Positions 27,990 to 36,641 of a stretch of 64,000 bases of DNA are shown here, one piece after another. The notes beneath the pieces are model-generated. The model made no database searches, was not told the DNA's origin, and saw nothing but the letters and a program-made list of their open reading frames with translations. The stretch is taken from the NCBI RefSeq assembly GCF_000812665.2, contig NZ_CP014327.1, forward strand, positions 1,827,501 through 1,891,500, written 5' to 3'. Within the stretch, counting starts at the first letter, position 1. The number at the start of each line of letters is the position of its first letter. Made by a program: the position numbers and the translations under genes. This stretch comes from Falsihalocynthiibacter arcticus. GTDB lineage: Bacteria; Pseudomonadota; Alphaproteobacteria; Rhodobacterales; Rhodobacteraceae.

Positions 27990-28215
27990 TGAATTTTTGG
28001 GAAAAATATCGACTCTTCCGGAGCTCATTCCTGAAACGTGCAAGGATGTTCACCCTATAGCATATGCGTGCCAACGTGGCGCGGGGCCCTTCGAAAAAGT
28101 ATTTGCTGAGATTATGGCAGGGACGATCCCGTCATTTCGTCATCCAGAGAAAATCGGGGTTAGGGCCATTTATGTCCACATCGCTGACGCTCTCGCGGCC
28201 AAGATCCCAGCCTAA
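27990..28215 (+). pseudogene. 3'-terminal remnant of an unidentified gene
   Basis: An open frame without a credible start reads LPELIPETCKDVHPIAYA, then FEKVFAEIMAGTIPSF and ends DALAAKIPA. A strong terminator follows the stop by 28 bp, as expected for a genuine gene end. The pattern loosely recalls C-terminal helix-turn-helix parts of transposition accessory proteins (TniQ-like), but I cannot assign it. The 5' part is replaced by the divergent gene at 27962. Confidence 0.35.
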
Positions 28216-28242
28216 ATTAGATATGCAGTTGATGAATAGTCA

Positions 28243-28264
28243 GCCCGCTTCGGTGGGTTTTTTT
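28243..28264 (+). terminator. UUCG-tetraloop terminator
   Basis: CCCGC (28244-28248), loop TTCG and GTGGG (28253-28257) are followed by seven T at 28258-28264. C(UUCG)G is an extra-stable loop. It marks a real gene end after the remnant at 28215. Confidence 0.8.
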
Positions 28265-28563
28265 GTTGTGTTTTATTTTTCTTCGCGGGTTCTTGGCCCG
28301 TTTTTCGCGCAATCTTTGCTCTGACCTCAAAACGCGTCGAGGTAACGCATTGCTTTTGCTTGACTTTCAGAGCTCTTCCGAGATAACTTTGGGCAGATAT
28401 TCATCGCGCTGGCGTGAGCCCTCGAACATGGTGGGGCCGTTCCATTTCCAAAAAGATGGGCTGTGTAAACTGAAAATTGGGCATAGCGCGGGGCTTTTCC
28501 GCTTGAAATTCATGCCCGTCAGGCTATGAAAAGCAAATAGGTGCATCTCGCACCGAACAATGT

Positions 28564-28640
<77 letters not shown>

Positions 28641-29084
28641 TTTAGCCATTTAATTTGGTACCCGTTGGACATAAGCGTACAAGCCGCAATCCAGAAGTTT
28701 GTTTATTGCTCCTTTTATCGAATTTTGACTTTAGGTGCATTATCGCGAGCTGGTCGCATCAATGTGTATCGCTCCATTTCTCTTTTTTGGCACGCTTGGG
28801 CTGGCGTCAGATCGTGTAGGCAGTCGCCTAAAGACAGATTCGACGTCTTCGCGGAGGTGACGAGCCCCGTAGCCTTGCCATTTTGGGGTATGGTTTTTAC
28901 TGAGTTTGAATTGCGTCTAGATTTGTAAACGCCTTCCTAGTTGCGACTCTTATTCCTGACTAGCGTTTTCAAGTCACAGCAATCATGGAACATTTTATGC
29001 GTCCACTCCGTGGCATTCCTCCCTGATCAGAAAGACCATTTATGGCTATTTTGTTCGTGCGGGACAGAGAGGGATCTCGGTGGC
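28641..29084. other. 444-bp non-coding stretch after tRNA-Arg
   Basis: No credible gene on either strand, no second tRNA and no clear terminator or integrase. AT-richer than the coding neighbourhood. It probably holds decayed sequence. Confidence 0.4.
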
Positions 29085-29645
29085 TTAGAACGTTGAAGAC
29101 GGTGGGTTTTTGACCCAAGTCGATTTTAATTTGCGGCCATCCGAGACCAGAATTTTGCGCAATGCATCCGCTAAAAGCGCTTTCGAGATATTTATGGACA
29201 CTCGTTGTCGGCAGGGAAGGTGTTCAATCTGCAATATGCCATTTTCATTAAATTTCATTTTTCGCCGTCTAAAAGCGCCGGTCTCTAAGAAATCTGCCAA
29301 GGCATCTGGTTGATGTTTCCCCAAGGTTAAACTTGCCCCTTTCGTAGCAGAGAATAGCGAGCAGTCAGGTTCAATTCTGAGTAACTCACCTGATAACATT
29401 GAGATGGGGGCAAGCGGCAGATTTTGAATTTCCTGCCCCCCATTCAACGGCTTATTCACATCGCGTACTCGCGCTAACAAAAGTTGGACCTTATACAAAA
29501 CTTGAGGTTCCCCAATTGAAAGCAATTCAGCGTCATTCAAGTCGGGAGGCGTGAGCTCTAATTGTATTTGCGATCCCTTTACATTTGATAGCTTGGCTTT
29601 CTGACCCGTTTTGTATTTGTGATAAATCTTGCGCGCTGGCGTCAT
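29085..29645 (-). CDS. unrecognised 186-residue protein
   Basis: Start MTPARKIYHKYKTG at 29645 is chosen for the AGGTGG ribosome site 7 bp upstream; longer in-frame starts run into the rraA promoter. The basic N-terminus is followed by IQLELTPPDLNDAELLSI and a middle part with LARVRDVNKPLNGG. The end, LLADALRKILVSDGRKLK, looks helical and basic. No family is recognised and a spurious frame cannot be excluded. It lies at the edge of the decayed stretch and diverges from rraA. Confidence 0.4.
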   Translation of the reverse strand: MTPARKIYHKYKTGQKAKLSNVKGSQIQLELTPPDLNDAELLSIGEPQVLYKVQLLLARVRDVNKPLNGGQEIQNLPLAPISMLSGELLRIEPDCSLFSATKGASLTLGKHQPDALADFLETGAFRRRKMKFNENGILQIEHLPCRQRVSINISKALLADALRKILVSDGRKLKSTWVKNPPSSTF

Positions 29646-29678
29646 TTCATTGCCACCTGATTTATGGCTCGTGTCAGG

Positions 29679-29824
29679 TTTTACAAATTTTACAGGCCTC
29701 AATGTACGAAATTGCGGGCAGTACTTCCTATTTAGTTGTAATTCACCCCGGAAGGGATGTTTTATAGAAATTTCACGCTTAATCTTTACAAATATTTGAC
29801 AAATATGACGGAGGCATTTACAAA
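29679..29824. promoter_or_regulatory. cluster of TTTACAAA boxes upstream of rraA
   Basis: TTTTACAAATTTTACA (29679-29694), TTTACAAATATTTGACAAAT with one more A (29785-29805) and TTTACAAA (29817-29824) lie within 200 bp of the rraA start. Same word (or its complement TTTGTAAA) occurs before kdgF/aldehyde dehydrogenase, dctP and the relic ABC operon. GT...AC half-sites are usual for GntR regulators, and one is encoded in this operon. Confidence 0.55.
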
Positions 29825-29871
29825 TTGGAGGAGGCGCATCTGCGTCACAAGATTTTAAAGGGCTGCTCGAC

Positions 29872-30588
29872 ATGAAAGAAACTGACGCTGAACTCCACGA
29901 AATATTGATGAAAGTCAGTACGGCGACTCTGACAACCGCTATGTTTAAGCGTGGCTTTAAGAATATTTACATCCAAAATATTCATCGTATGAACCCGGGT
30001 CCGAATATGGTCGGATACGCTTATACGCTGCGCTATATTCCCGCGCGTGAGGACTTGGACGGGTTGGAAACTTTCGCCGATCCCCAAAATCCACAACGCA
30101 AAGGAGTCGAAGAATGCCCAGAAGGCGCGGTATTCGTGATCGACTCGCGGGGTGACGCGAGTGCCGCTTCCGCAGGTGGCATATTGGCGACTCGACTGAG
30201 CGTTCTTGGTTGTGCAGGCATTGTGACCGACGGGGGATTTCGCGATGCCCCAGAGATATCGAGGATGTCGATGCCTGCCTATCACAAGCAACCAAGTGCC
30301 CCAACGAACTTGACCAAGCATCACGCAATTGGCATTAACGAACCAATTGCTTGCGGTGGGGTTTCGGTGTTCCCAGGAGATATTCTCGTGGGGGATAACG
30401 AGGGCGTTGTCGTGCTACCCAAACATATTGCCCATGAGGTCGCAAACGAGGCAATAGAGATGACTGCATTTGAGGATTTTGTGCTTGAGCGTGTTCAGGC
30501 GGGCGCATCAACCTTCGGACTATATCCGCCGACGGATCCGGCAACAAAGGACTTATACTCAGCGTGGCGAGAAAAGAACAATCGATAG
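29872..30588 (+). CDS. RraA/HMG-aldolase-family protein
   Basis: 238 residues of the RraA-like fold, which includes class II pyruvate aldolases (HMG/CHA aldolase) as well as RNase E inhibitors. GAVFVIDSRGDASAASAGG forms the phosphate/pyruvate-binding loop, and GCAGIVTDGGFRDAPEI carries the Arg-Asp pair required for aldolase or decarboxylase chemistry. GGVSVFPGDILVGDNEGVVV is the conserved closing strand. Context with a KdgF-like cupin and a dehydrogenase favours a sugar-acid aldolase. Overlaps the next gene by 25 bp. Confidence 0.8.
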   Translation: MKETDAELHEILMKVSTATLTTAMFKRGFKNIYIQNIHRMNPGPNMVGYAYTLRYIPAREDLDGLETFADPQNPQRKGVEECPEGAVFVIDSRGDASAASAGGILATRLSVLGCAGIVTDGGFRDAPEISRMSMPAYHKQPSAPTNLTKHHAIGINEPIACGGVSVFPGDILVGDNEGVVVLPKHIAHEVANEAIEMTAFEDFVLERVQAGASTFGLYPPTDPATKDLYSAWREKNNR

Positions 30589-31316
30589 CCGAGATCGACA
30601 GTAATACGGCATTTAGAACTGCGGGACGTCCCGTCAGGGATCGAACCCTTTCGGATCGTGCCTACGAACGCATTGTCTCGATGATTGTCTTAGGCGAGTT
30701 CGCGGTCGGGGTTAAATTACCGACGGAACATGTTCTTAGTGAGCGCCTTGAGGTGAGTCGGCCAGTTCTGCGTCAGGCTTTAAAGCAATTGCGCGAAGAC
30801 GGTTTGATTGTGTCGCGGCAAGGGTCGGGATCTTACGTTCAGCGCCGCCCCGACGGCTCAGTGTTGGATTTTGCACCCGTCGGATCGATTGCGGATATCC
30901 AAAGAACTTTCGAATTTCGGGCTGCCATCGAAGGGGAGGCCGCGTTTCTTGCGGCCAACCGGCGCACGGATCGGGATTTGCAAAAACTTCAAACGGCCTA
31001 CGACGAACTTGACCGATGTGTGCAGGCAAACGAGCTTGGCGTGGATGCCGACGAGGCTTTTCATGCAGCAATTTGTGAAGCAGCAGACAATCAATATTTC
31101 ACCTCGGCGCGAAATTCCATGAAGGCGAATATCCTCACGGGCATGAATCTTACGCGCAACCTCTCGCTGACAATGCCCACCTCGCGCCTTGAATTGGTAC
31201 AGGGGGAGCATTTGGCTATTCTGAAAGCAATTAAGGCGTCGGATGCCGAGGCTGCGCGTTTAGCAATGCGAGTGCATGTTGAAAATGCGCGAAAACGCGT
31301 TTTTGACGGCGCTTAG
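30564..31316 (+). CDS. GntR-family regulator, FadR subfamily (KdgR-like role)
   Basis: 250 residues. The winged helix (about residues 30-92) contains LPTEHVLSERLEVSRPVLRQ and the wing DGLIVSRQGSGSYVQRR, followed by an FCD domain with FEFRAAIEGEAAFLAA and metal-site histidines (DEAFHAAICEAADN, GEHLAILKAI). It starts with GTG at 30564 inside the rraA end, so expression is coupled. It probably represses the surrounding uronate genes through the TTTGTAAA-type sites. Converges with kdgF with a 4-bp overlap. Confidence 0.85.
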   Translation: MARKEQSIAEIDSNTAFRTAGRPVRDRTLSDRAYERIVSMIVLGEFAVGVKLPTEHVLSERLEVSRPVLRQALKQLREDGLIVSRQGSGSYVQRRPDGSVLDFAPVGSIADIQRTFEFRAAIEGEAAFLAANRRTDRDLQKLQTAYDELDRCVQANELGVDADEAFHAAICEAADNQYFTSARNSMKANILTGMNLTRNLSLTMPTSRLELVQGEHLAILKAIKASDAEAARLAMRVHVENARKRVFDGA

Positions 31317-31666
31317 GCTGGCACTTTGGTTAGGCCGTGGGCTTCGAGGAAATCATCGCGACAAGGCGTGAAGGCATCCATCAAAACACCCCCTTCGAGG
31401 CAGAGGCATTCATGCATCGCCAGCGACGGAATGAGAAGCGAGTCGCCAGCTTCCAAAATGTGTGTTTTCCCCTCAAGGGTGAATTGGAACTTCCCCGAAG
31501 CCACAACGGTTGTTTGAGTGTGGGGGTGATTGTGGAGTGCACCGAGGCCCTCTTTGGCAAAGCGGAACTCAACCATCATAAGGTCATCGTTATAGCAAAG
31601 AATACGACGTTCGGCCCCCGGTCCAGAGGTCATCCAGTCGGAGGGGGCGTTAATATTTTGCGTCAT
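31313..31666 (-). CDS. kdgF: KdgF-like cupin (unsaturated uronate isomerising)
   Basis: 117-residue single cupin. Motif 1 is LHNHPHTQTTVVASGKFQF and motif 2 LIPSLAMHECLCLEGGVLMD, with the His/Gln metal ligands in place; ERRILCYNDDLMMVE precedes them. These match KdgF, which speeds conversion of 4,5-unsaturated uronates, released by alginate and pectin lyases, into linear keto-uronates. Start MTQNINAPSDW at 31666; the upstream extension has no homology. Divergent from the aldehyde dehydrogenase, sharing the operator at 31696. Confidence 0.8.
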   Translation of the reverse strand: MTQNINAPSDWMTSGPGAERRILCYNDDLMMVEFRFAKEGLGALHNHPHTQTTVVASGKFQFTLEGKTHILEAGDSLLIPSLAMHECLCLEGGVLMDAFTPCRDDFLEAHGLTKVPA

Positions 31667-31695
31667 GATGCGCCTTTGATTAGAGGGAAATTGAT

Positions 31696-31714
31696 GTTTA
31701 TTTGTAAAATCACA
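31696..31714. promoter_or_regulatory. candidate GntR operator between kdgF and aldehyde dehydrogenase
   Basis: GTTTATTTGTAAAATCACA, identical at 18 of 19 positions to the site at 40029-40047 before the relic ABC operon. It lies 30 bp upstream of kdgF in the divergent promoter region. Confidence 0.6.
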
Positions 31715-31921
31715 TGCGGATGGTGTCAACGCGTCTTCGCAACACACCACGGCGTTTGACCCGCAATCAAACGTGCCGCGCTGTGAAATTCAAACGCACT
31801 ACTCTCGGTACAGGTGGACTTCCTGCTTGTTTAGCAATTCTCATCTGGTACCGATGTGCCAACACCGTGCGGATATTTGCGCGGCGAAATGCAATAGACT
31901 ATGCCAAGGAGGGCGAGAATT

Positions 31922-33427
31922 ATGTTGATGGGTAAACACCTTATTGCTGGAGAATGGGTCGAAGGCGAAGGCGTCTTTGAAAACACACCTGTTTCTGGCG
32001 TTGCGGACAAGTTTTCCGTTGGATCGGCTGAATTGGTTGATCGTGCTGCACGTGCTGCGGAGGAGGCCTTTGTTGAATATGGCGTCTCTACACGGGTGTT
32101 CCGTGCGAAGTTTCTGCGCGAAATCGCGGATCAAATTGATGCGCGCGGCGAAGCAATTACCGCAATGGGCACCAAAGAAACGGGCCTTCCCGAAGGTCGC
32201 TTGAATGGCGAACGTGGTCGCACGGTTGGGCAACTTCGCCTCTTTGCAGACCATATCGAAAAAGGCGATTATCTGGATCGCCGTTTTGATGCGGCACTCC
32301 CTGATCGCGAGCCGCTTCCTCGTCCTGAGATTCGCATGATGCAACGTCCTATCGGACCTGTTTCTGTTTTCGGCGCGTCCAACTTCCCGCTCGCGTTCTC
32401 CACGGCTGGTGGCGATACGGCGGCGGCGCTCGCTGCTGGGTGTCCGGTTGTTGTGAAAGGCCACTCCGCCCACCCCGGTGTGTCGGATATTGTGGCGCAA
32501 GCCATTCATGCGGCGATCGAAATTTGCGGTGTGCACCCCGGTGTGTTTAGCCAAATTCAGGGCGGAAATCGTGCTGTCGGCCAAGCCTGTGTTCAACATC
32601 CACTGATTAAAGCTGTTGGTTTTACAGGCTCACTTGGTGGTGGCCGTGCTTTGTTTGATCTTTGTGCGGCGCGTCCAGAACCCATCCCGTTCTTTGGGGA
32701 ATTGGGCTCGGTTAACCCGATGTTCATGCTGCCGCATGCAGTCAAAACTAAGGGCGCGACGCTTGGCGCTGGCTGGGCTGCCTCCCTTACGATGGGCGCA
32801 GGACAGTTCTGTACCAACCCCGGAATCGCGGTTGTTTTGGAAGGTGACGAAGGCGCAGCTTTTGTCCACGCGGCGCAAGTTGCCCTCAAGCAAGTCGGCG
32901 CACAAACTATGCTGACGGACGGAATTGCGGCGGCCTATCATTCAGGTCGTGACCGTGTTGCAGGCTCGCAAGGCGTGCAAACCTTGCTCACCACGACATG
33001 TGATTTGCGCAACGCGACGCCCTATCTGTTCCAAACCACGGCGGCCGAATGGCTCGCGAATGAAGAGCTTGGCGAAGAGGTCTTTGGCCCCTTGGGTCTT
33101 GTTGTCGTTGCCAAAGATGAAGCCGAAATGCTCGCGGTTGCGAAAAGCCTCGTGGGGCAGCTCACATGTACGTTGCACATGGATGACGAAGATGCGCCAT
33201 TGGCCCGTCAGTTGCTCCCGATCCTTGAGCGCAAAGCTGGTCGTGTCTTGGCCAATGGCTTCCCGACTGGCGTAGAAGTTTGTGACACAATGGTGCACGG
33301 CGGACCTTACCCTGCATCCACGAACTTTGGCGCGACATCGGTTGGAACCCTTTCCATCCGTCGTTTCTTGCGTCCTGTGAGCTATCAAAACATTCCGGTT
33401 AGCCTTCTTCCAGCTGATTTCTCTTAA
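31922..33427 (+). CDS. NADP-type aldehyde dehydrogenase, 2,5-dioxovalerate (ketoglutarate semialdehyde) type
   Basis: 501 residues. PIGPVSVFGASNFPLAFS near residue 146 is the cofactor-domain start, FFGELGSVNPMFML near 260 holds the catalytic Glu, and GAGQFCTNPG near 297 the nucleophilic Cys. VFGPLGLVV comes late. The sequence is of the branch that oxidises 2-oxoglutarate semialdehyde at the end of oxidative uronate, aldarate or hydroxyproline routes. ATG 31922 follows AGGAGG; ATG 31928 is the alternative. A strong terminator follows the stop. Confidence 0.85.
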   Translation: MLMGKHLIAGEWVEGEGVFENTPVSGVADKFSVGSAELVDRAARAAEEAFVEYGVSTRVFRAKFLREIADQIDARGEAITAMGTKETGLPEGRLNGERGRTVGQLRLFADHIEKGDYLDRRFDAALPDREPLPRPEIRMMQRPIGPVSVFGASNFPLAFSTAGGDTAAALAAGCPVVVKGHSAHPGVSDIVAQAIHAAIEICGVHPGVFSQIQGGNRAVGQACVQHPLIKAVGFTGSLGGGRALFDLCAARPEPIPFFGELGSVNPMFMLPHAVKTKGATLGAGWAASLTMGAGQFCTNPGIAVVLEGDEGAAFVHAAQVALKQVGAQTMLTDGIAAAYHSGRDRVAGSQGVQTLLTTTCDLRNATPYLFQTTAAEWLANEELGEEVFGPLGLVVVAKDEAEMLAVAKSLVGQLTCTLHMDDEDAPLARQLLPILERKAGRVLANGFPTGVEVCDTMVHGGPYPASTNFGATSVGTLSIRRFLRPVSYQNIPVSLLPADFS

Positions 33428-33452
33428 GGAAAAGCGTTCCTATTTGAACGCG

Positions 33453-33481
33453 AAGGGCCTGCATTCTTGTGGGCCCTTTTT
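33453..33481 (+). terminator. aldehyde dehydrogenase terminator
   Basis: AAGGGCC (33453-33459) pairs with GGCCCTT (33472-33478), within a five-T run at 33477-33481. Confidence 0.8.
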
Positions 33482-33643
33482 GATTCGCGCGTTGAAAGAG
33501 TTCCAAATCGATTCCAATGAGCCTTACTGCCTCCCGTCTTGGCGCAATTTTCCAATTGTTTTTGTGCACTAAAGCTTGGTGACATTTTAAATACCTGTTT
33601 TTAAAAGACTTAAAATTACGTTGTGAGATATTTGCCCTGTTGC

Positions 33644-33666
33644 TTTTACAACTTTTTACAAATATG
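33644..33666. promoter_or_regulatory. TTTTACAA-type boxes upstream of dctP
   Basis: TTTTACAACTTTTTACAAAT with three further bases contains two TTTACAA words, about 40 bp before dctP, in an AT-rich promoter stretch. A third partial word, TGTAAA, is at 33678-33683. Same family of words as the rraA and kdgF sites. Confidence 0.5.
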
Positions 33667-33704
33667 TTAATTTTAATGTAAATCAGGATTTGGGAGGATC
33701 CCTC

Positions 33705-34691
33705 ATGACGACATCTATTAATAAAATTTGGGCAGGCGCCGTAGGCGTTGCAATGGCCTTTGGCGCGACTGGCTCAATGGCAAAAGACCTGCGCGGCTGG
33801 AACATCCACGTCGAAGACTACCCTGTGTCCTATGGCATGGAAGCCTTTATCGCAGAAGTTTCAGAAGCGACGGCGGGCGAAATCAGTGGCAAAGTATACC
33901 ACGGCGGCGTCCTCGGAAGCCAACCGGATGCGATTGAGCAGCTTCGCCTCGGCGCGCTTGATTTCGGCGTATTCAGTCTCGGTCCGATGGGCCAAGCGGT
34001 TCCTGAAGCCAACGTTGTTTCGCTTCCCTTCATCTTTAAATCCATCCCTCAAATGTATGAGTTGATGGACGGCGCTGTTGGCGATGCAATCGACGCGGGT
34101 ATGCAGAAAAAAGGTATCAAAGCTCTGGCCTTCTATGACGCTGGCGCACGTTCTTTCTATAACTCAATCCAGCCTGTGAACGTTCCTGCGGACGTTGAAG
34201 GCATGAAAGTTCGCGTTATGAACAACGATTTGTTCGTTGGAATGATCGAATCTTTGGGCGGCAACGCGACACCAATGGCCTTTGCTGAAGTGTATCAGTC
34301 GATCAAAACGGGCGTTGTCGACGGTGCGGAAAACAACCCACCATCCTACGAATCCACAAACCACTTCCAAGTTGCGAAATTCTACTCGTTGTCCGAGCAC
34401 TTGATCATTCCTGAGTGCCTTTGCATGAGCCTGAAAACTTGGGAAGGCTTCACGCCAGAGCAGCAAGTCATTGTAAAAGCAGCAGCGATGGATTCTGCGA
34501 AACTACAGCGTGAATTGTGGCAGGCCCGTGAAGCGGCTTCGATGGAAAAAGTTGTCGCAGGTGGTGTTCTTGTGAACACAATCGAAGATAAAGCCGCGTT
34601 TCAAGCCGCAATGGCTCCGGTCTACGACCAGTACCTCGCTGCCAGCCCAGATATGGCGGGTCTCGTTGAGATGATCCAAGCTGCGGATTAA
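33705..34691 (+). CDS. dctP: TRAP transporter substrate-binding protein DctP
   Basis: 328 residues. Signal peptide with cleavage after GATGSMA near residue 26, then the DctP fold: GKVYHGGVLGSQPDAIEQLR near residue 65, LPFIFKS, and VRVMNNDLFVGMIESLGGNATPMAF with the conserved Arg that binds the substrate carboxylate. EVYQSIKTGVVDGAENNPPS is the typical motif after it. The substrate is a carboxylate, probably a uronate or its breakdown product given the neighbours. Starts behind GGGAGG. Confidence 0.93.
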   Translation: MTTSINKIWAGAVGVAMAFGATGSMAKDLRGWNIHVEDYPVSYGMEAFIAEVSEATAGEISGKVYHGGVLGSQPDAIEQLRLGALDFGVFSLGPMGQAVPEANVVSLPFIFKSIPQMYELMDGAVGDAIDAGMQKKGIKALAFYDAGARSFYNSIQPVNVPADVEGMKVRVMNNDLFVGMIESLGGNATPMAFAEVYQSIKTGVVDGAENNPPSYESTNHFQVAKFYSLSEHLIIPECLCMSLKTWEGFTPEQQVIVKAAAMDSAKLQRELWQAREAASMEKVVAGGVLVNTIEDKAAFQAAMAPVYDQYLAASPDMAGLVEMIQAAD

Positions 34692-34711
34692 TCTGCACGA
34701 TATCAAAGAGT

Positions 34712-34748
34712 CGCGCCGCCCTTGCATCTAGGTCGGCGCGTTTTTTTT
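34712..34748 (+). terminator. attenuating terminator between dctP and dctQ
   Basis: CGCGCCG (34712-34718) pairs with CGGCGCG (34734-34740), followed by eight T. It lies inside the operon, so partial termination would give more binding protein than permease. Confidence 0.85.
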
Positions 34749-34761
34749 ATGGGAGATGAAA

Positions 34762-35292
34762 ATGAGCGAGCAGCGGAAATGGACGGATAACCTCATCCGT
34801 TTCAACAACACTCTCAGTAAAATATGCATTGTCACAGGCGCGATTGCCGTCACCGTGATGGTTCTCACCTTCGGCTGGTTGGTCTTTGGCCGCTATGTTT
34901 TGAACGTCACGCCGACATGGGTTGAGCAACTGGCCCTTGTGTTGATTTGTTATATTACGTTCCTTGGGGCCGCTGCGGGCATTCACACAAGAAGCCACCT
35001 TGGCGTCACCCTGTTTCGCGATATGTCTCCGCCCAAAGTTCAAGTTTTCCTGCTTATCCTAAGCGATCTCATCGTGGCGGGGCTTGGCTTGGCAATGTTC
35101 ATATATAGCGTCAAACTTACGATTTTCGGCTGGTCGACATTGCTTCCCATGCTGAATGTTCCCGAAGGGATACGCACAGGCTCGGCCGTTTTCTGTGGGG
35201 CACTTGTTTTTCTCTTTTCCGCATCGCGTCTTTTGATTATGGTTTGTGACCCCGAAAAACGCGCAGCTTATCTCTCCGAGGGGTTAGAATAA
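34762..35292 (+). CDS. dctQ: TRAP transporter small permease DctQ
   Basis: 176 residues with four membrane segments (about residues 20-42, 55-75, 95-117 and 135-157) and the DctQ motif ERP-like GRYVLNVTPTWVEQLALVL near residue 48. It supports the large permease in the sodium-driven TRAP complex. ATG 34762 (MSEQRKW) has GGGAG at the right distance; ATG 34756 is too close. The stop overlaps the dctM start by one base. Confidence 0.9.
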   Translation: MSEQRKWTDNLIRFNNTLSKICIVTGAIAVTVMVLTFGWLVFGRYVLNVTPTWVEQLALVLICYITFLGAAAGIHTRSHLGVTLFRDMSPPKVQVFLLILSDLIVAGLGLAMFIYSVKLTIFGWSTLLPMLNVPEGIRTGSAVFCGALVFLFSASRLLIMVCDPEKRAAYLSEGLE

Positions 35293-36578
35293 TGGAATAT
35301 GGTTTGCTCATCCTTTTGGGCGTATTTTTTGGGGGCGTGATTATTGGCATGCCCGTCGCTTTTGCCATGGGCGCTGCGGCATTGGGCGCGTTTTGGTTTG
35401 AAGGGTTCCCCCTTGTCACCACATTCCAGCGCACGATTTCGGGCGTCGCCAGCTTTCCGCTCCTTGCCATTCCGTTCTTTGTCCTTGCAGGCGAAGTGAT
35501 GATGCATGGCGGCATTGCCATCCGGTTGGTGCGCTTTGCCTCCACCCTTGTTGGGCATGTACGCGGTGGTTTGGCCTCGGTGAATATCTTTTCCTCCATG
35601 CTGTTTGGCGGGATTTCAGGGTCAGCGATTGCGGATATTTCGGCGCTGGGTTCGATCCTTATCCCTGTGATGAAAGAGCGCGGCTATCGCCCAGACTATG
35701 CGGTTAACGTGACGGTCACCTCATCCATTGCGGGCATCGTTATTCCGCCCAGCCACAATATGATTATTCTCGCGGTTGCCTCAGGTGGGGTAATTGCGGT
35801 TGATAAGCTGTTTTTGGCGGGTGTTATTCCCGGCATTTTGATGTGTGTCTGTTTGGCCATTGCCGCCTATGTTATCGCGATCAAACATAAATATCCCGCT
35901 GAACCTTTCCCCGGTTGGGGCGAAGTTGCCCGCACGGGGGCTGTTGCGATCCCGGGCCTGTTTACCGCAGTTATCATTATCGGTGGTGTTCTTGGTGGTG
36001 TGTTTACCGTTACGGAATCTGGAGCTTTCGGCGCAATCTATGCTCTCGTCTTGACGGGTCTGATCTATCGCTCGCTGAGTTATGCGGGCCTGAAAACTTC
36101 GGTAATAAGCACAGTTAAAACTACGTCTATGGTGATGATCCTCATCGGTTTTGCCTCGGCCTTTGCCTATCTTCTGGCGCTCTATCAGGTGCCGATGAAG
36201 CTTAGTGACTTATTGCTCGCAATCTCTGACAACAAAATCGTCATTCTGATCATGATCAACATTATCCTGCTTGTTTTGGGCATGATCATGGATATGGCAG
36301 CGTTGATTTTGATTTGCACACCGATCTTTTTGCCCATCGCCCGCGACTTGGGAATGGACCCTACGCAATTTGGCATCATGATGCTGGTGAACTTGGGTCT
36401 CGGCCTTTGCACACCGCCCGTTGGCACCTGTCTCTTTGTGGGATGTGCCGTGGGTAAAATCAAAATCGAAGAATGTCTAAAGACGATCTGGCCGTTTTAT
36501 ATCGCAATTTTGGCGGCGTTGATTTTGATTACCTATGTGCCGTCGTTCTCGCTGTTTCTCCCGTCTTTGATGGAGTGA
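35292..36578 (+). CDS. dctM: TRAP transporter large permease DctM
   Basis: 428 residues with 11-12 membrane segments. AIPFFVLAGEVMMHGGIA near residue 57, GGISGSAIADISALGSILIP near 101 and the family's GIVIPPSHNMIILAVASG near 149 are clear. TVTESGAFGAIYAL lies mid-chain and CTPPVGTCLFVGCAVG near residue 375. It forms the membrane channel coupling sodium to substrate uptake. The coupled TAATG start at 35292 ties it to dctQ. Confidence 0.95.
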   Translation: MEYGLLILLGVFFGGVIIGMPVAFAMGAAALGAFWFEGFPLVTTFQRTISGVASFPLLAIPFFVLAGEVMMHGGIAIRLVRFASTLVGHVRGGLASVNIFSSMLFGGISGSAIADISALGSILIPVMKERGYRPDYAVNVTVTSSIAGIVIPPSHNMIILAVASGGVIAVDKLFLAGVIPGILMCVCLAIAAYVIAIKHKYPAEPFPGWGEVARTGAVAIPGLFTAVIIIGGVLGGVFTVTESGAFGAIYALVLTGLIYRSLSYAGLKTSVISTVKTTSMVMILIGFASAFAYLLALYQVPMKLSDLLLAISDNKIVILIMINIILLVLGMIMDMAALILICTPIFLPIARDLGMDPTQFGIMMLVNLGLGLCTPPVGTCLFVGCAVGKIKIEECLKTIWPFYIAILAALILITYVPSFSLFLPSLME

Positions 36579-36591
36579 CGCGCGAACATTA

Positions 36592-36627
36592 AAAAACGGG
36601 TCGCACCAGAAATGGTTGCGGCCCGTT
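36592..36627. terminator. terminator between dctM and the convergent class II aldolase gene
   Basis: ACGGG...GCA (from 36597) pairs with TGC...CCCGT (to 36627). On the minus strand it ends in six T (36592-36597), so it serves the gene at 36642; the plus-strand tail is weaker. Confidence 0.7.
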
Positions 36628-36641
36628 GGCGTTTTAACGGG

